Assembly: GCA_016858145.1 (NCBI GenBank)
Contig: JAEHOE010000008.1
Location: 62,001-126,000, forward strand
Direction: 5' to 3'
Origin: Edaphochlamys debaryana
Taxonomy: Eukaryota > Chlorophyta > Chlorophyceae > Chlamydomonadales
DNA: 64,000 nt
Shown: one piece after another, positions 33,501-44,900 of the stretch
Layout: each line of letters opens with the position of its first letter
How positions within the stretch are numbered: the stretch's first letter is position 1
Translations under genes and position numbers: made by a program
Notes under the pieces: generated by a model
What the model was told of the DNA's origin: nothing
Seen by the model: only the letters and a program-made list of their open reading frames with translations
The model's database searches: none

Positions 33501-34877
33501 GCAATCTACGTCCCGCGTGTGCCAACCCCGCACCCCTCTCCCCGCGTGTGCCAACCCCGCACCCCTCTCCCCGCGTGTGCCAACCCCGCACCCCTCTCCC
33601 CGCGTGTGCCAACCCCGCACCCCTCTCCCCGCGTGTGCCAACCCCGCACCCCTCTCCCCGCGTGTGCCAACCCCGCACCCCTCTCTCCGCGTGTGCCAAC
33701 CCCGCACCCCTCTCCCCGCGTGTGCCAACCCCGCACCCCTCTCCCCGCGTGTGCCAACCCCGCACCCCTCTCCCCGCGTGTGCCAACCCCGCACCCCTCT
33801 CCCCGCGTGTGCCAACCCCGCACCCCTCTCCCCGCGTGTGCCAACCCCGCACCCCTCTCCCCGCGTGTGCCAACCCCGCACCCCTCTCCCCGCGTGTGCC
33901 AACCCCGCACCCCTCTCCCCGCGTGTGCCAACCCCGCACCCCTCTCCCGCCCTCTATTGCGCCGTCCGCAGGCGTGCTCTTCCTGGCGGCCACCAACCGC
34001 ATCGACGTGCTCGACCCCGCCCTGCTGCGCCCCGGCCGCATCAGCCGCAAGGTGGGCCCCCGGCTGCGGGTGCCCGCGAGGTTGCCCAGGGGGTGCCGGG
34101 GAAGTGCGTACGGTAGTAGCAGGGACAACGAGGACGTGTGACGCAGGCAGCGGTAACACGCAGCGTTCCCACGTGCACGGTTCCCTTGACTTCACCGAGC
34201 AGCTCCTGACACACTCAAATCTTGACTCCGACCCTGGCCTCACAGGTGGTGGTTCCTCTGCCCGACGTGTCGGGGCGCGCTGAGATCATGGGCGTGCACC
34301 TGCGGGGCGTGCCGCTGGAGGAGGGGCTGGACCTGCAGACGGCCTGCAGCACCGTGGCGGCCGCCACAGAGGGCTTCAGCGGCGCGGAGCTGGCCAACGT
34401 GGCGGAGGTGGGGCGGGGCCGGCCGGGGGCGTGGGCTGGTGGGCCGCGGACTCCTCGCTGAATCTAGCTATGTGTACCCCAACTCGTCCGGCCTTCGCCA
34501 ACCCTTTCAAAGCGCCCCTCGCTGTCCTCCCACCCTGCAGGAGGCGGCGCTCCTGGCCCGGCGCGAGGACCGCGACGAGGTGTCCCTGCGCGACCTGCTG
34601 GGGGGGGCGCAGCGCACTCGCTTCGGCGTCAACGGCCGCAGCGGTGAGGGGGGACGCGGCTAGGGGGGGCCTGACTGGTGGGTGCGCATGAAGGATGGCA
34701 GCCACTTGTGAAGCCAGCTTGGCCCCGTCATGCGTCTGAATCCCTGTCTTCTCACTCTGTGTGACGCCAGGTGGCAACGCGTTCGGCGGCGGCGTGGCTC
34801 AGTGGCTCCAGCAGCGGCTGTTGGACGCTGCTGCCCCGGACAAGCGCCTGGTCAAGGTCGGCAGCGGATCGGGCTGA
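30556..34877 (+). CDS. FtsH-like AAA ATPase lacking the M41 peptidase domain (FtsHi-type)
   Basis: Exons: 30556-31044, 31258-31641, 31874-32113, 32294-32341, 32582-32642, 32805-32941, 33185-33302, 33972-34051, 34246-34407, 34541-34643, 34771-34877; 642 residues, all phases consistent. A Ser/Arg-rich leader suggests plastid import. Two hydrophobic segments ([13 protein letters not shown] near 140; [20 protein letters not shown] near 305) flank a soluble domain with an Ala/Thr-rich insert, as in FtsH. The AAA module has [15 protein letters not shown], Walker A GPPGTGKT, Walker [12 protein letters not shown] and the second region of homology [20 protein letters not shown]. The usual FDRQ after RPGR is ISRK. 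The lid ends at [20 protein letters not shown]. The protein then stops within about 60 residues with no HEXXH, so proteolysis is not expected. An ATP-driven chaperone or import-motor role, as for plant FtsHi proteins, is inferred. Confidence 0.88.
33514..33948 (+). repeat. 29-bp minisatellite, about 15 copies, in intron 7 of the FtsH-like gene
   Basis: Tandem unit of 29 bases beginning CGCGTGTGCCAACCCCGCAC, nearly perfect; one unit carries a C-to-T change near 33684. The unit is not a multiple of three, so long periodic open frames appear in several frames on both strands. None is a gene. The array lies inside an intron that separates the Walker B exon from the exon with the second region of homology. 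Confidence 0.95.
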
Positions 34878-35990
34878 GCAGCTGGCGCCTGGCTCGGGCT
34901 GGTCTGGCGGTCGGGTGGGGGCTATGGGCGTGGAAAGGGCAGCGGCCGGGTTTGGGATTGGGGCGAAGTGCGGCAGGAGGCGGCGCAAGCGCAGGCGCCG
35001 GCGGGGCGAGGGGGGCGGGGCGGAGGCAGCAAACAGCCTAGGCAGGGGCATTGCCGCATCGGGCATCGAGAGGAGCACCTCATTTGGACGCGCGGGAGTG
35101 ACGCATGAGAGAGACGGTTGGTGTATGTGGTGGTGAGGTGTGCAGTTGGGCCGGTGGGGCCATGTATCGTGCAATACCGATGGTGAGTCAGTCGTTGTGC
35201 TGAGAGGGAGTGCTGTGGTTGAGACAGCAGTTTTGCGTTGCGTTATGCCCATGTACGTGTAGGCACTCAGGAACGTGCATGGTGAGGTGCTGCCGATGCT
35301 GCTACTGTGTTCCTCGATTCACTCGCACTGCGCTTGCTGCCGACGGTTGCTCTTGGGGCGTCCGGACGGATAAAGCCGCCAAGGGAGCGTCTAGCTGACT
35401 TGGCGGCGAGAGGGTGTGCAGGGACGGGCTTTGTCGTGGCCCAACTGCCGTGTAGATGTCGGTTGAGCCTGGACCGCTGGCTGGGATGGAGAGAACGCCC
35501 CCGGCTGCGCGAGAGACTCTACAGCTCCCTTGTAAGACCACTACGTTGATGACGTGCTGGTCCGCCTCAGTCCGTCCCGGCCTGCCACGGCCTGCCCTTA
35601 CCCGCCTGGCCGCCTCCCGTGCCTGGCCTCCCCGCCCCCCGGGGGAGTGAGCCAAGCCCCTCGTGCGTGGGGCATGAGCCCCAGGCGATTGCGAGAAGCA
35701 CAGGAAAGCACATCGGGGACCGGACCGTGTCTACGAACCGCTGAGTACGGCAGAAACTCACACTGCTTGTTCTCTGGGCCATACAGGCCCGCATCACACT
35801 CCAAGAACGTATGTCAGCACTACTCCTGTGACAAGCGACGATTTGGACGAGTGCTCGGGTTTGTCCCCGCGCGATATGCTCAAATAGTTCACGTTCTGGC
35901 GAACACACCGTTGAAGACCCGAGACTCTGAGATGTTGACAAATAGCTCTCTTGCTGCTGCTGCAGCGGCCGCGGCCGCACAGCGTTGACC
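34878..35990. other. 3' UTR of the FtsH-like gene and promoter of the TRP-like channel
   Basis: No gene is recognised. The 3' UTR probably ends just after the TGTAA at 35531. A GCTGCTGCTGCAGCGGCCGC block lies directly before the next start codon. Confidence 0.45.
35531..35535 (+). promoter_or_regulatory. TGTAA polyadenylation signal for the FtsH-like gene
   Basis: TGTAA (CCTTGTAAGACC), about 655 bases after the stop codon. Confidence 0.45.
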
Positions 35991-38900
35991 ATGTCCGGAC
36001 GCGCGGACTCCCCGCAAGCTCTACCAGGGCTTCCAGAAGCACCTGACAATGTAGAGAGGCAGCCAGATGCTCCAGGGCTTCCGAGTGTGACGCGGCCAGG
36101 GTCACGCGTGTCTCACTCGGGGGGCGAGCGTCCATCACCCGGCGGTCACCCCACGGTCCTTGTGGCGGAGCCCCCGGCGCCCGCGGTTGCAGTCCTGGAG
36201 GCAAGCCCAGGCAGCGCGATCGGCAGCCCCTTCAGCCCGCCCCTGCCAAGCCGTGGCGCTTCCGGCCGTGGGGCGGTGCCGGCCGTGAGCAGTGACGCTG
36301 ACGTGCAACGAGGCAGCTCAGGGCGCCATCCCAGCGCCGATGCAGCCGGCCCTCTCCCTCCCTTACTCCCTGCCGGGACCGGCTCGGGCCGGCGCCTTGT
36401 GTCTTCCGGCTCGGGACTGGCGCCAGCACCCTTGCCCAGTTCCCGGACCGGCTCGGGGCGCCGGCCGGGGCCAGCTGCCGCGGGCGCTGCGGCCTCCCTA
36501 ACGGCCAACGGGACCGGCTCGGGGCGTCGCTTGGGAGCAGCTGCCTCGCCCGGGGACGGGGCCGTTGGGCCCTCGCGTGGTCCTCGCGACTCGGACGATG
36601 ATGATGTGATATGCATGGCGCCGGGGGCGGCGCCCAAGCCCGGGCGCAGCCTGCCGCAGGCCGTGCCAGCGTCACGGGTCTTCCCCGATGCAGGTGCGGT
36701 AGCTGCGGCGTTGTTCGTCTAAGCAGCCGGGCTGCTACTCTCCAGGGTCAAGAGTCGGTGTGATTGCCCCTGTGTAGAGCCTCACATGGGGTTGTTCACC
36801 CATCTCCTGTGACCCCGGTGGCACCCTCGTCCACAGACCCGGCCTATGATGAGACGAGCGTGGCTTCAGCCGCGGACCTGGCGGCGAAGTACGGGCTGGA
36901 CTGGATGCGTAGGGCCCTGCCGGGGCGCGTGCGCTGCGGGCCCCACCCGCTGTTCGCCGTGACGGTGCGGCGGGGCAGGGACCAGGGGCCATATAGTTTG
37001 ACGTGGACGCCCCCATACCGTCCTCGCTCACAAGGGTGGAGGGTTGTGGGCTGTCAAGCTCCAAGGGAAGGCACGATCTGTGCATGTAGCAAGCTCCTGT
37101 TTCCTGATCCTGGAGGGACTCCCGTGCATCCCTCCTCGCAGGTGCGCCACGTGGATGGGTCCATGAGCCTGGTGCGGGCCGGGGACATGAGCCCGCTGAA
37201 GGTGCGGGCTGCCCAGGGAGGCGGGGGCCGTGGAGAGGGGCCGTGGGGGTTGCGGTGGAGAGTTGCAGGACTGCTAGTGAGGTGATGCCTGTGGGGGCAG
37301 GGCCAGGGGGGCATAAGCCCGGCTCTGCCTACGTCCTGACCCCCACGCAGGCGGGCTGTCAGCTGTACAGCGGCGGTGAGGCCCGGCTGTTGGGGCTCCA
37401 CAACCAGGTACCGCCGGGGCTGCACTACCACGCCGCGTCGATGCAGGACTTCGGTGCGTGCGTGCGTGCGTCGTGCGCCGGGGAAGGAGAGAGGTATGCG
37501 TGCTATGCCACGCCGCGTGCGTCTTGCATCTGGACCGTCGGGCGGCGCTAGCGTGGAGACTGCGCGCGACGATGAGAGGGCATTAAAGCGAAGGCACAAC
37601 CCCGGCCCAAACTTCCCTGTTTGCAGGTACGGCGGACCCAAGCTTTGTGACGGTCCACTTTGCCAGCCCGGGGCGGCTGTACGTGCTACTGGGGGAGGAG
37701 ACCGTGGAGCCCAGGCGAGGACAGCATGGCGGGAGGGCTCCACACAACGACCGGGGCTCTGACCAGTTGCTTCAGCTCGGCGGAGGGTGCATAGGGAACC
37801 TTGCCGAGCTACTTACCTCTGATGCGTCTCTGGCCTCGTCAGGTGGCTGCGGGAGCTGTTCTTCAAGCTCAGGGAGCCTGTGTACGGCGGCAGGGTGGGT
37901 GATCCGTATAAGCCTCCGGCGAAGTGGACAGCAAGCAGCTAGCTGAAGCCCATCAGCGCGCAAGGGCTCAATTTTTGGCCTGACCCACCCTGACTCTTTG
38001 CTCTTGTTGCCTGGCCCGCGCGCGCACAGGTGCGGCTGCCGGTGCGGTGGCGGCTGGGCGGCCTCATGTCTGTCATACACGCCATTGCGTCATCGCAGCG
38101 GCCCCGGGGGCAGCAGCAACAGATGCTGGTCTTCAAGAGCAAGAGGGTGCGCGGGAGCGGCGGAGAGGGAGGATGGGCCAGGGGTGGTGGGCGGCCCGAG
38201 GACCGGGCATGCTGGGTGCGGCCATCTTGCCAAGGTGCATGCTCTCCCTTATCCAGATCCACTATCCACTCGCCGCCCACGTTCCATGCTCGGCCATGTT
38301 GCCGAGCCGCCTGCACTCTCGAGCCCAGGTCCACCACCCATTAGACGCGCTGCCCGCGCCACCCTCCAGTCTCTGTGGTCCCCCACCCACCCGCCCCACC
38401 CCAGCGCCCACGACCCCGCTTGCTCCCGCTCGCCCGCCGCCCCCAGGTGTACCGCTGCGGTGACATGGTGCGGCTGGGCGGGCTACCCACGGCCCACGTG
38501 ACGGACGGGGTGTACGTGGTGGCAGCGGCCTGCGAGTCCCTCAATGTGGGTCGGGCCGTGGGCTCAGGGGGCCAGTGCAGAGCTATGTGTCGAATCATGG
38601 ACTAATCGAGGTAGCACAGGGGCAGGAACAGGCATGACGGTAGGCATGCAGGCATGAATGTCCTGCACGAGAGCTGCATTGGCGGCTCGCCAGCTTGTTA
38701 ACAACCCTTGCCCCGAATCATGGCTGCGCAGTGCGAGGGCGGGCGCGTGTGTGCGCCGCTGCCCAGCAGCAACGTTGCGGACTGGGCTGTGTGGCACTCG
38801 CGCATGATCAAAGCCATCCGGCGGAGCAGGGTGGACGACGTCAAGTCCCTCCTGCAGGCCGGTGGGTACCGATAGGGGAAAAACACCCAGGGGCCATAGC

Positions 38901-41900
38901 TCAACCATACTCTCATGAGTCATGACATGCCCCCGACCGCATATCCGCGTGTCCGCAGACGCGTGGGTGCACCGGCCGTTCCGCGCCGACCCCCTGAGCT
39001 GGCTCCCGCCCGACGAGCCCGGCCCCTCCCCGCTGACGTCCGACCTCGCCGCCGCCACCCACAACGTGGAGCTGCTGGCCCTGCTGGTGGCCGAGTGCCA
39101 CTGCCAGCTCAGCATGAAGGGGCTGAGGCTGATGGTGCGGAGGTGGGAGGAGGTCACGGCGTCCTGCGGAGGCCCCGTGGTGAGACTGGGCTGGCTCTGT
39201 CCAGAGCATTGGCGCGCTGCACCTTAAGGCATGGATGGCCATGTACACGGCCCCCATCCCTTTTCTGCTCCACTCCTGAAGCCCCTAAAGCCCAGCACGC
39301 CATCCCGGTCATCCCCCGCAGGAGGTCCTCATAGGCGTCGTGCGGCGCTGCGCCCGGCCGCTGTCCACCGTGGCGTGCGTGCTGACCGCGCTGCGGTACG
39401 AGGTGGACGTGCGGGAGCGCGCGCGCAACCGCAGCACGCTCGAGCTGCGGGCCGCGCTGCGCAAGTTTCAGGACCTCCAGGTGAGGCAAAGCAACACCAG
39501 CAACCCACCCTTCCGCCCTTCCCCCAACAACGGCTACGTCTCAAACCCTCATCAACCACATTACGCACCCCCCTGGCCCCAACCACCACCCCCAGACGGC
39601 GCTGCTGGATGCCGTGGGCGACACTGCGCGCCGGGGCCAGCCCGACGCCGCCTCCTCGCCCGGCGCCCCCGCTCCCTCGATGAGCCTGGCCTGGCTGCAG
39701 GGGGTGCTGGACCCCCGCGCGGCCACCGGGCCCGTGGCGCTGGCCGACCACAGGTGGGGCGGGAGGGGGGTGATGGACGGGTGGTGGGGGCCGGGTGGAG
39801 GACGGGACACGGGTCTCGCCGGATGAGTCCTGTGGCGGGTTACTTGTTGGGGGAGTGGATGTGGTGGGAAGCTGGGTTTGGCAAGGAGTGGCAAAAGCCG
39901 TGCTGGCCCTGCGCCTTGGCGTGGCGGCTCCCAACACCGCTTCCCTACTACTTTCTGACCCTGGTCCGCCTCCGCGCAGCCCCCTGCGCATCGCCTTTGA
40001 GGACCGGGACTACGGCTTCGCGGCCTCAGCCGTCATGGAGGCGTACGTGAGGGAGCAGGTAAGCCCGGGGATGCAGAGGACCTTGCTGATGCGCAGGTGT
40101 GTGGCTTTTAGTCGCCCCTGCCGCCTGGCCCCTGTCTAGCTGCACATGCCGTGCTGCTGAACATGCGTTGGGTTACCTGCCTGATAGATGCATGCCGTGC
40201 CGCGCCATGTCAAAGCCTAGCCCCTGTCCAGTTGTGTCCCTGGCGCGTTCGCTCGGTGTGCTTGCTCGTTGCAAACCCAGACCCCACCCCCTCCTCGACA
40301 GTGGCTGGGCGCGGCCTTGCTGGCAATGACCCCGCGGGACGGCACGCGAGAGGTGGGCCTCTGGGGTGTGGGACACCAGGGCACTAGGTTGCAACGTGTA
40401 CAGCATCTGCAAGGCTGCGCAAGCCACCCATCTCTCGTTGCGAGTCTGGGAGGGCGGCTTGCGTCGGCGACGTTAGACTCAGCCCGTTTGCCCCCTCTTT
40501 ACACCCCCAGATGACGGTGCTGGACCCGCTGGTGCTCCACACCGCCATGGCCCGCTCCGGTCTGGTGGCGCCAGAGGGGGTGGTGTCGGTGTGCGTGGAG
40601 GGCGCCCTGCGCGGCTGGTACCTGGTGTGCGTGGTGCCGGCGCCCTTCATCAACAGCCCGCGCGGCAGGTGGTGAGTGTAGTGAGTGCGGCGGAGGGCGG
40701 TGAGGATGCGGCTCGATTTGGCACCGTTTTGGACCTTTTGACGGCTGCTTCTTACCATCTTAAGCCATGGGATACCTTAACGCGGGCCTTGAAGACGAGG
40801 GTCAGGAGCACGTACGGTATGCCTTTCATTCGTACACCCGCCGTACAGCAGTACTCTTCCCCGATTTTGTTCCGTTCGGCCTGTGCGCCCCAGGTGCATG
40901 CAGATCATGAGCGGCATCGCCTTCATCCTGGCCTACAACATCGCCCTCGGCGGCGACTACAAGCTGCTCAGCACGCGGCTGACCCTGGCTGGCATCTTGT
41001 GCATCTTCCTGCTGGGATACCTGGTGGGGCCCCGGGCTTGGCGCTTGGAGACCGCTAAGCCGGATGACGGGATGGGCCCACCTGCCGCCCTTCCCGCCAG
41101 CCGACCATGCGGCAGGTGGCGGCCTCGGCGAACCCAGGGGGAAGGGGCGGAAGCGGAAAGCGTCCGGTAGGAAGCAAGAGGTGCCGCCGCCGCGCAGACC
41201 CCCACGCGTCTCCTGACCCCTACAGGTGGAGACGTTTGAAATCATCATGGTGGCCTATGGGGGCTCTGTGTCCAGGTGGGAGGCGTCTGGAGCACAGGGT
41301 GTTTGGGGCGGGCTCGGCTGTCATGGCGCCCGCCGTGACTGCACGGGTTGCCGCCAACGCACCTCTCACCCCCTGCACCCTGCTGAGCAGCGGAGGGGTA
41401 CAACTGCAAGTGCGCCTGACAGATGGGGTATCAATTACGACGAACCCTCCCCAGGTACTTCAAGCGCAACCCTCAGGAGCTCGTGTTCCTGCTGTGCGAC
41501 AGCCTGCTGCTGGGCCTCTCGGTGCTGCACATGCTCTATATCTCAGACCTGTGAGTGGGGGACCCGCAGGGGCGCGGGGGCAGAGCAGGCCGGGCGGGGT
41601 GGGGGCCAGAGGGTGGCGGGCAGAGCCCATTTTCCGGGCGCTTGGGACTTGAAGTCGCCAGTTGAACCAGCAGAGCATGCGCTCCAAACAAACATGACGC
41701 GTAATGACCACCGCTCCGTTACCCCCAGCACGAACCTGAGTCCCATGACCTACATGCGGCTGCTCATGATCTGGAGCGCCCTGGCGGTCATCGTGTACGT
41801 CAAGGTACGCACCGGTACCGCCGAATGGGCAAGCGAGCGGACGACAAGGGCACACTGTGCAGGGAAGGCATTGGCTTGGCACGCGCTGCCACCCTCTGTA

Positions 41901-44900
41901 CCATCCTCTCCCCGCCCTCCCCGCTTCACGCTCCCGCAGCTGCTCTACACGCTCATCCCGCTAGTCCAGCGCCTGGGTCCGCTGCTCAACACGGTCACCA
42001 ACATGATGTCCGAGCTGTTCGTGTTCCTGCTGCCCTTCATTGTGATAACTTGTGGTTTTGCAACCGCCCTGTGAGTCTCTGCGACGCGTGTGTTGCACCC
42101 CGCGCTCCGGGGGGTCCTGCTTTGTGTTGCATTGTCCTGACAGTCTGGTGGCATGTGCTGGGTGTGCTCTGCCCCAGGTGCGTGGTTTTCCGTGGCCAGG
42201 CGGTCGATACGGGCACGAACACGTTTCCGGAGTCATTCCTCATGCTCTTCCAGGCAAGGCGGGGCCTGGGCTGGGCCTGGGGACGGGCCGCCCGCGGAGT
42301 TGAGGACGGGCGTCGATGCCGGTTTGCCAAGACCGGTATGCAACTGGGCGTCCACATGCGGAGCCATCATCAACGCTGGCGCCCTCGTGCGGTCCGCGGA
42401 CGCGTGATACATTTGGCGTGTCGCCGACACAACGTGCTGCTGCGCGTTTTGTGGGTCAGCGAGGTGCCTGGTAACGGTCGTTCCGCGCGGCCTCCCCCCA
42501 ACCGCGGCCCCCTGCGCCGCCCGCGACCATCCATACGCACCCCAAATGCACCGCTCCTCAGGGGGAAGGGGGAAGCCCCAAGGGCTGCGCACCTCAGCGG
42601 TTAGTTTGACATCGGTTGTCAAACGCGCCGTGGTGTGACTCGTGATTTGAAGCTGCCAAGCATTGCCCCCCAATGCCGACTGCAGGCCTTCCTGGGGTCC
42701 TTCGACCTCACCATCTGGGACGGTGTGATCCCGCCCATGCGGATATACGGGATCTCCGTGACGGTTATCTACCTCGTCATCGCTGGAATCCTGCTTGCAA
42801 ACCTGCTGATTGGTGAGCGCCCTGACCTAGCATTGAGTGGCATTGCGTCCGTCCCTCTAGTCCGGCATTGCTGTCCTTGGCAATCCAGGCCCCATGGGGG
42901 AGGCACCGTGCAGGCCGGTACCCCGAACTCTATTGCTGCCCCAAATTGCGTTCAAAGTACTAATACTATATAATTATAGTAATGACGAACCTCAGCGACG
43001 CAGTTCCTCGCGGTCCGCCCACTAAGATTTAACAAAGCATGTCTCACGAGGCGTCGAGCGCTTCTCTTGCTAGACGCGTTAGCTTGCTTTAGCTGTTACA
43101 TAACTCATAAGAACCTTCAGAGACGCTCAGGCTCGAAGAAATGGTACAGGAAATGGTCCCCGCGGTGTCGTACAGTGTCGTACAGTTGTACTGTAGGGCC
43201 GCAAGTGGTCATAGGTATATTTGCAAGTGAAAGCCGGTGCTGCTATGGCCATCAAGGCCCTGATCCTGTGCCTAAACCACGATTTCCAGCCTAAAACACC
43301 CCTTGCCTTAGGTGCCGTACGCCGTACACTAGGCCGTACGGAAGACTGTCGTACACTATGCGGAAAGTTAGAGGGCTTCGAGAGGAAGCCGGCCTTGTGG
43401 TTGGTTGCTGTCTTCCCGCCGGCATGTTTGATAGCCCCTAAGTTGCTTCATCCCATGTGAGGCGCCTCCCCCATGAGGATCCAGGCCAGCAAGCTGCTAA
43501 CCAGCTTGAAAGTCCTTCCGTGCCTACCTCACCCCCGCAGCCATCATCAGCTACAAGTACCGGCCCGAGGAGGTGGCGGCGCAGTCGGTGTTCGGTCTGG
43601 CAGAGGTGGTGGACCGACACCAGATGCAGGTGGGGCCGGGAATCACTGCACGGATGCATGCCTCCACGGGGCTCGGCCTTAAATGCATGCCCTTCACAGT
43701 ACTTGACGGTGCCCATTGTGTCTAGCCTGTGATGGCTGCCCTCGATGGTGCCTGCTGCAGGTGGACGGAGCGCTGCTGTGCAGCCCCTTCTGCCTGCTCC
43801 AGGTAGGCTTGGGCTTGGGCGTTGGGGTAGTGGACGCAGTGTTGACCACTGGCCGTTCTCAGGAACCTTACGAGCCCGTGCGCTCAACTACCGCAGATCC
43901 CCGTCAACCTGCTGCCCGCTGGGACGCGGCCCGCCATCCTCCCCTACACGCTCCTGCGCATGGGCATACCGCCCATCGAGGGCTTCCGCCCCGCGGCGCC
44001 GCACCTCAACACCGTGGCTACCGGGCGGGCGGCCGTCCCGCAGCTCCTATTTCATCTCACCCTCCACCCCCTCATCCTCGTGAGCGGCGGCGTGCTTTGG
44101 TCTGGACTCCGGGGTTTGTGATCATTGCCCTTAGCTTTTACGCATGCCATGGCCCTAAAGAAGGCTTTAACACGCAACCACTGATCCGTACAACACCATG
44201 CGCCCCGCCGCCCGCCCTCCTCTCCTCCCAGCTGGCCGTCAACGTCGCCTACTACGCCCTCAGCCCCCTGTGCCTGCTGTACTTCACCCTGCACGGACAC
44301 AACCGCATCTTTGACCGAGTCAGCGAACGACTGGCCTCCGCGCCGGCCGCCCCCGACGTCAAGGGCCTCGCCGGCGTGCCCGTGCCCTCCGAGCGGCGGC
44401 GGCAGAAAGCGGCCGGCGCAGGGTCGGAGGCCGAGGGAGGGGAGGACGGGCAAGAGGACCACGCAGCGGACGGAGAGACGGAGCCGGGCGGGGCGCCAAG
44501 CGGGCGGGGCTCCAGCGCCGCCCCCAGCGGTGGCCGTTCGGCGGACAGCTTTGGCAACGACGCACCGCCAGCGCCGGGCGCCGAGCACACGGGTGGCGAC
44601 CCCTGGAAGGACGTGATCCGGCACTGCACGCTGCAGGTAAACGTGAAATGATCATGGCCTTTCACGCACTGCGGCTAATCCAGGGGCAGTCCTGTGTGGT
44701 GGGCATGCGTGGCTACCGGGCTTTGGCATGTGGCAGCTGCACGGGAGCTTCATCCGATCACCATGTTTGCCCGCGCTTCGCAGGGCTTGTTGCTGCTGCT
44801 GCGGGCGGCTGTCCGCATGGTGGTGGCCTTCTTCTGCGGCATCTTCCTGGTGTACGGCATGATCGGGGCGCTGCTCGTCACGTTCGGCGGGATCTGGATC

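Noticed and set aside
33232..34283. Several open frames of 180-300 codons on both strands with repeats such as [13 protein letters not shown] and [12 protein letters not shown]
   Set aside because: They are by-products of the 29-bp minisatellite inside an intron. A unit not divisible by three keeps many frames open, and none resembles a protein family.
44080..44231. Possible C/D snoRNA in TRP intron 25 (GTGATCA ... CTGA)
   Set aside because: Box C has a mismatch, no closing stem forms around the boxes, and I see no rRNA complementarity.
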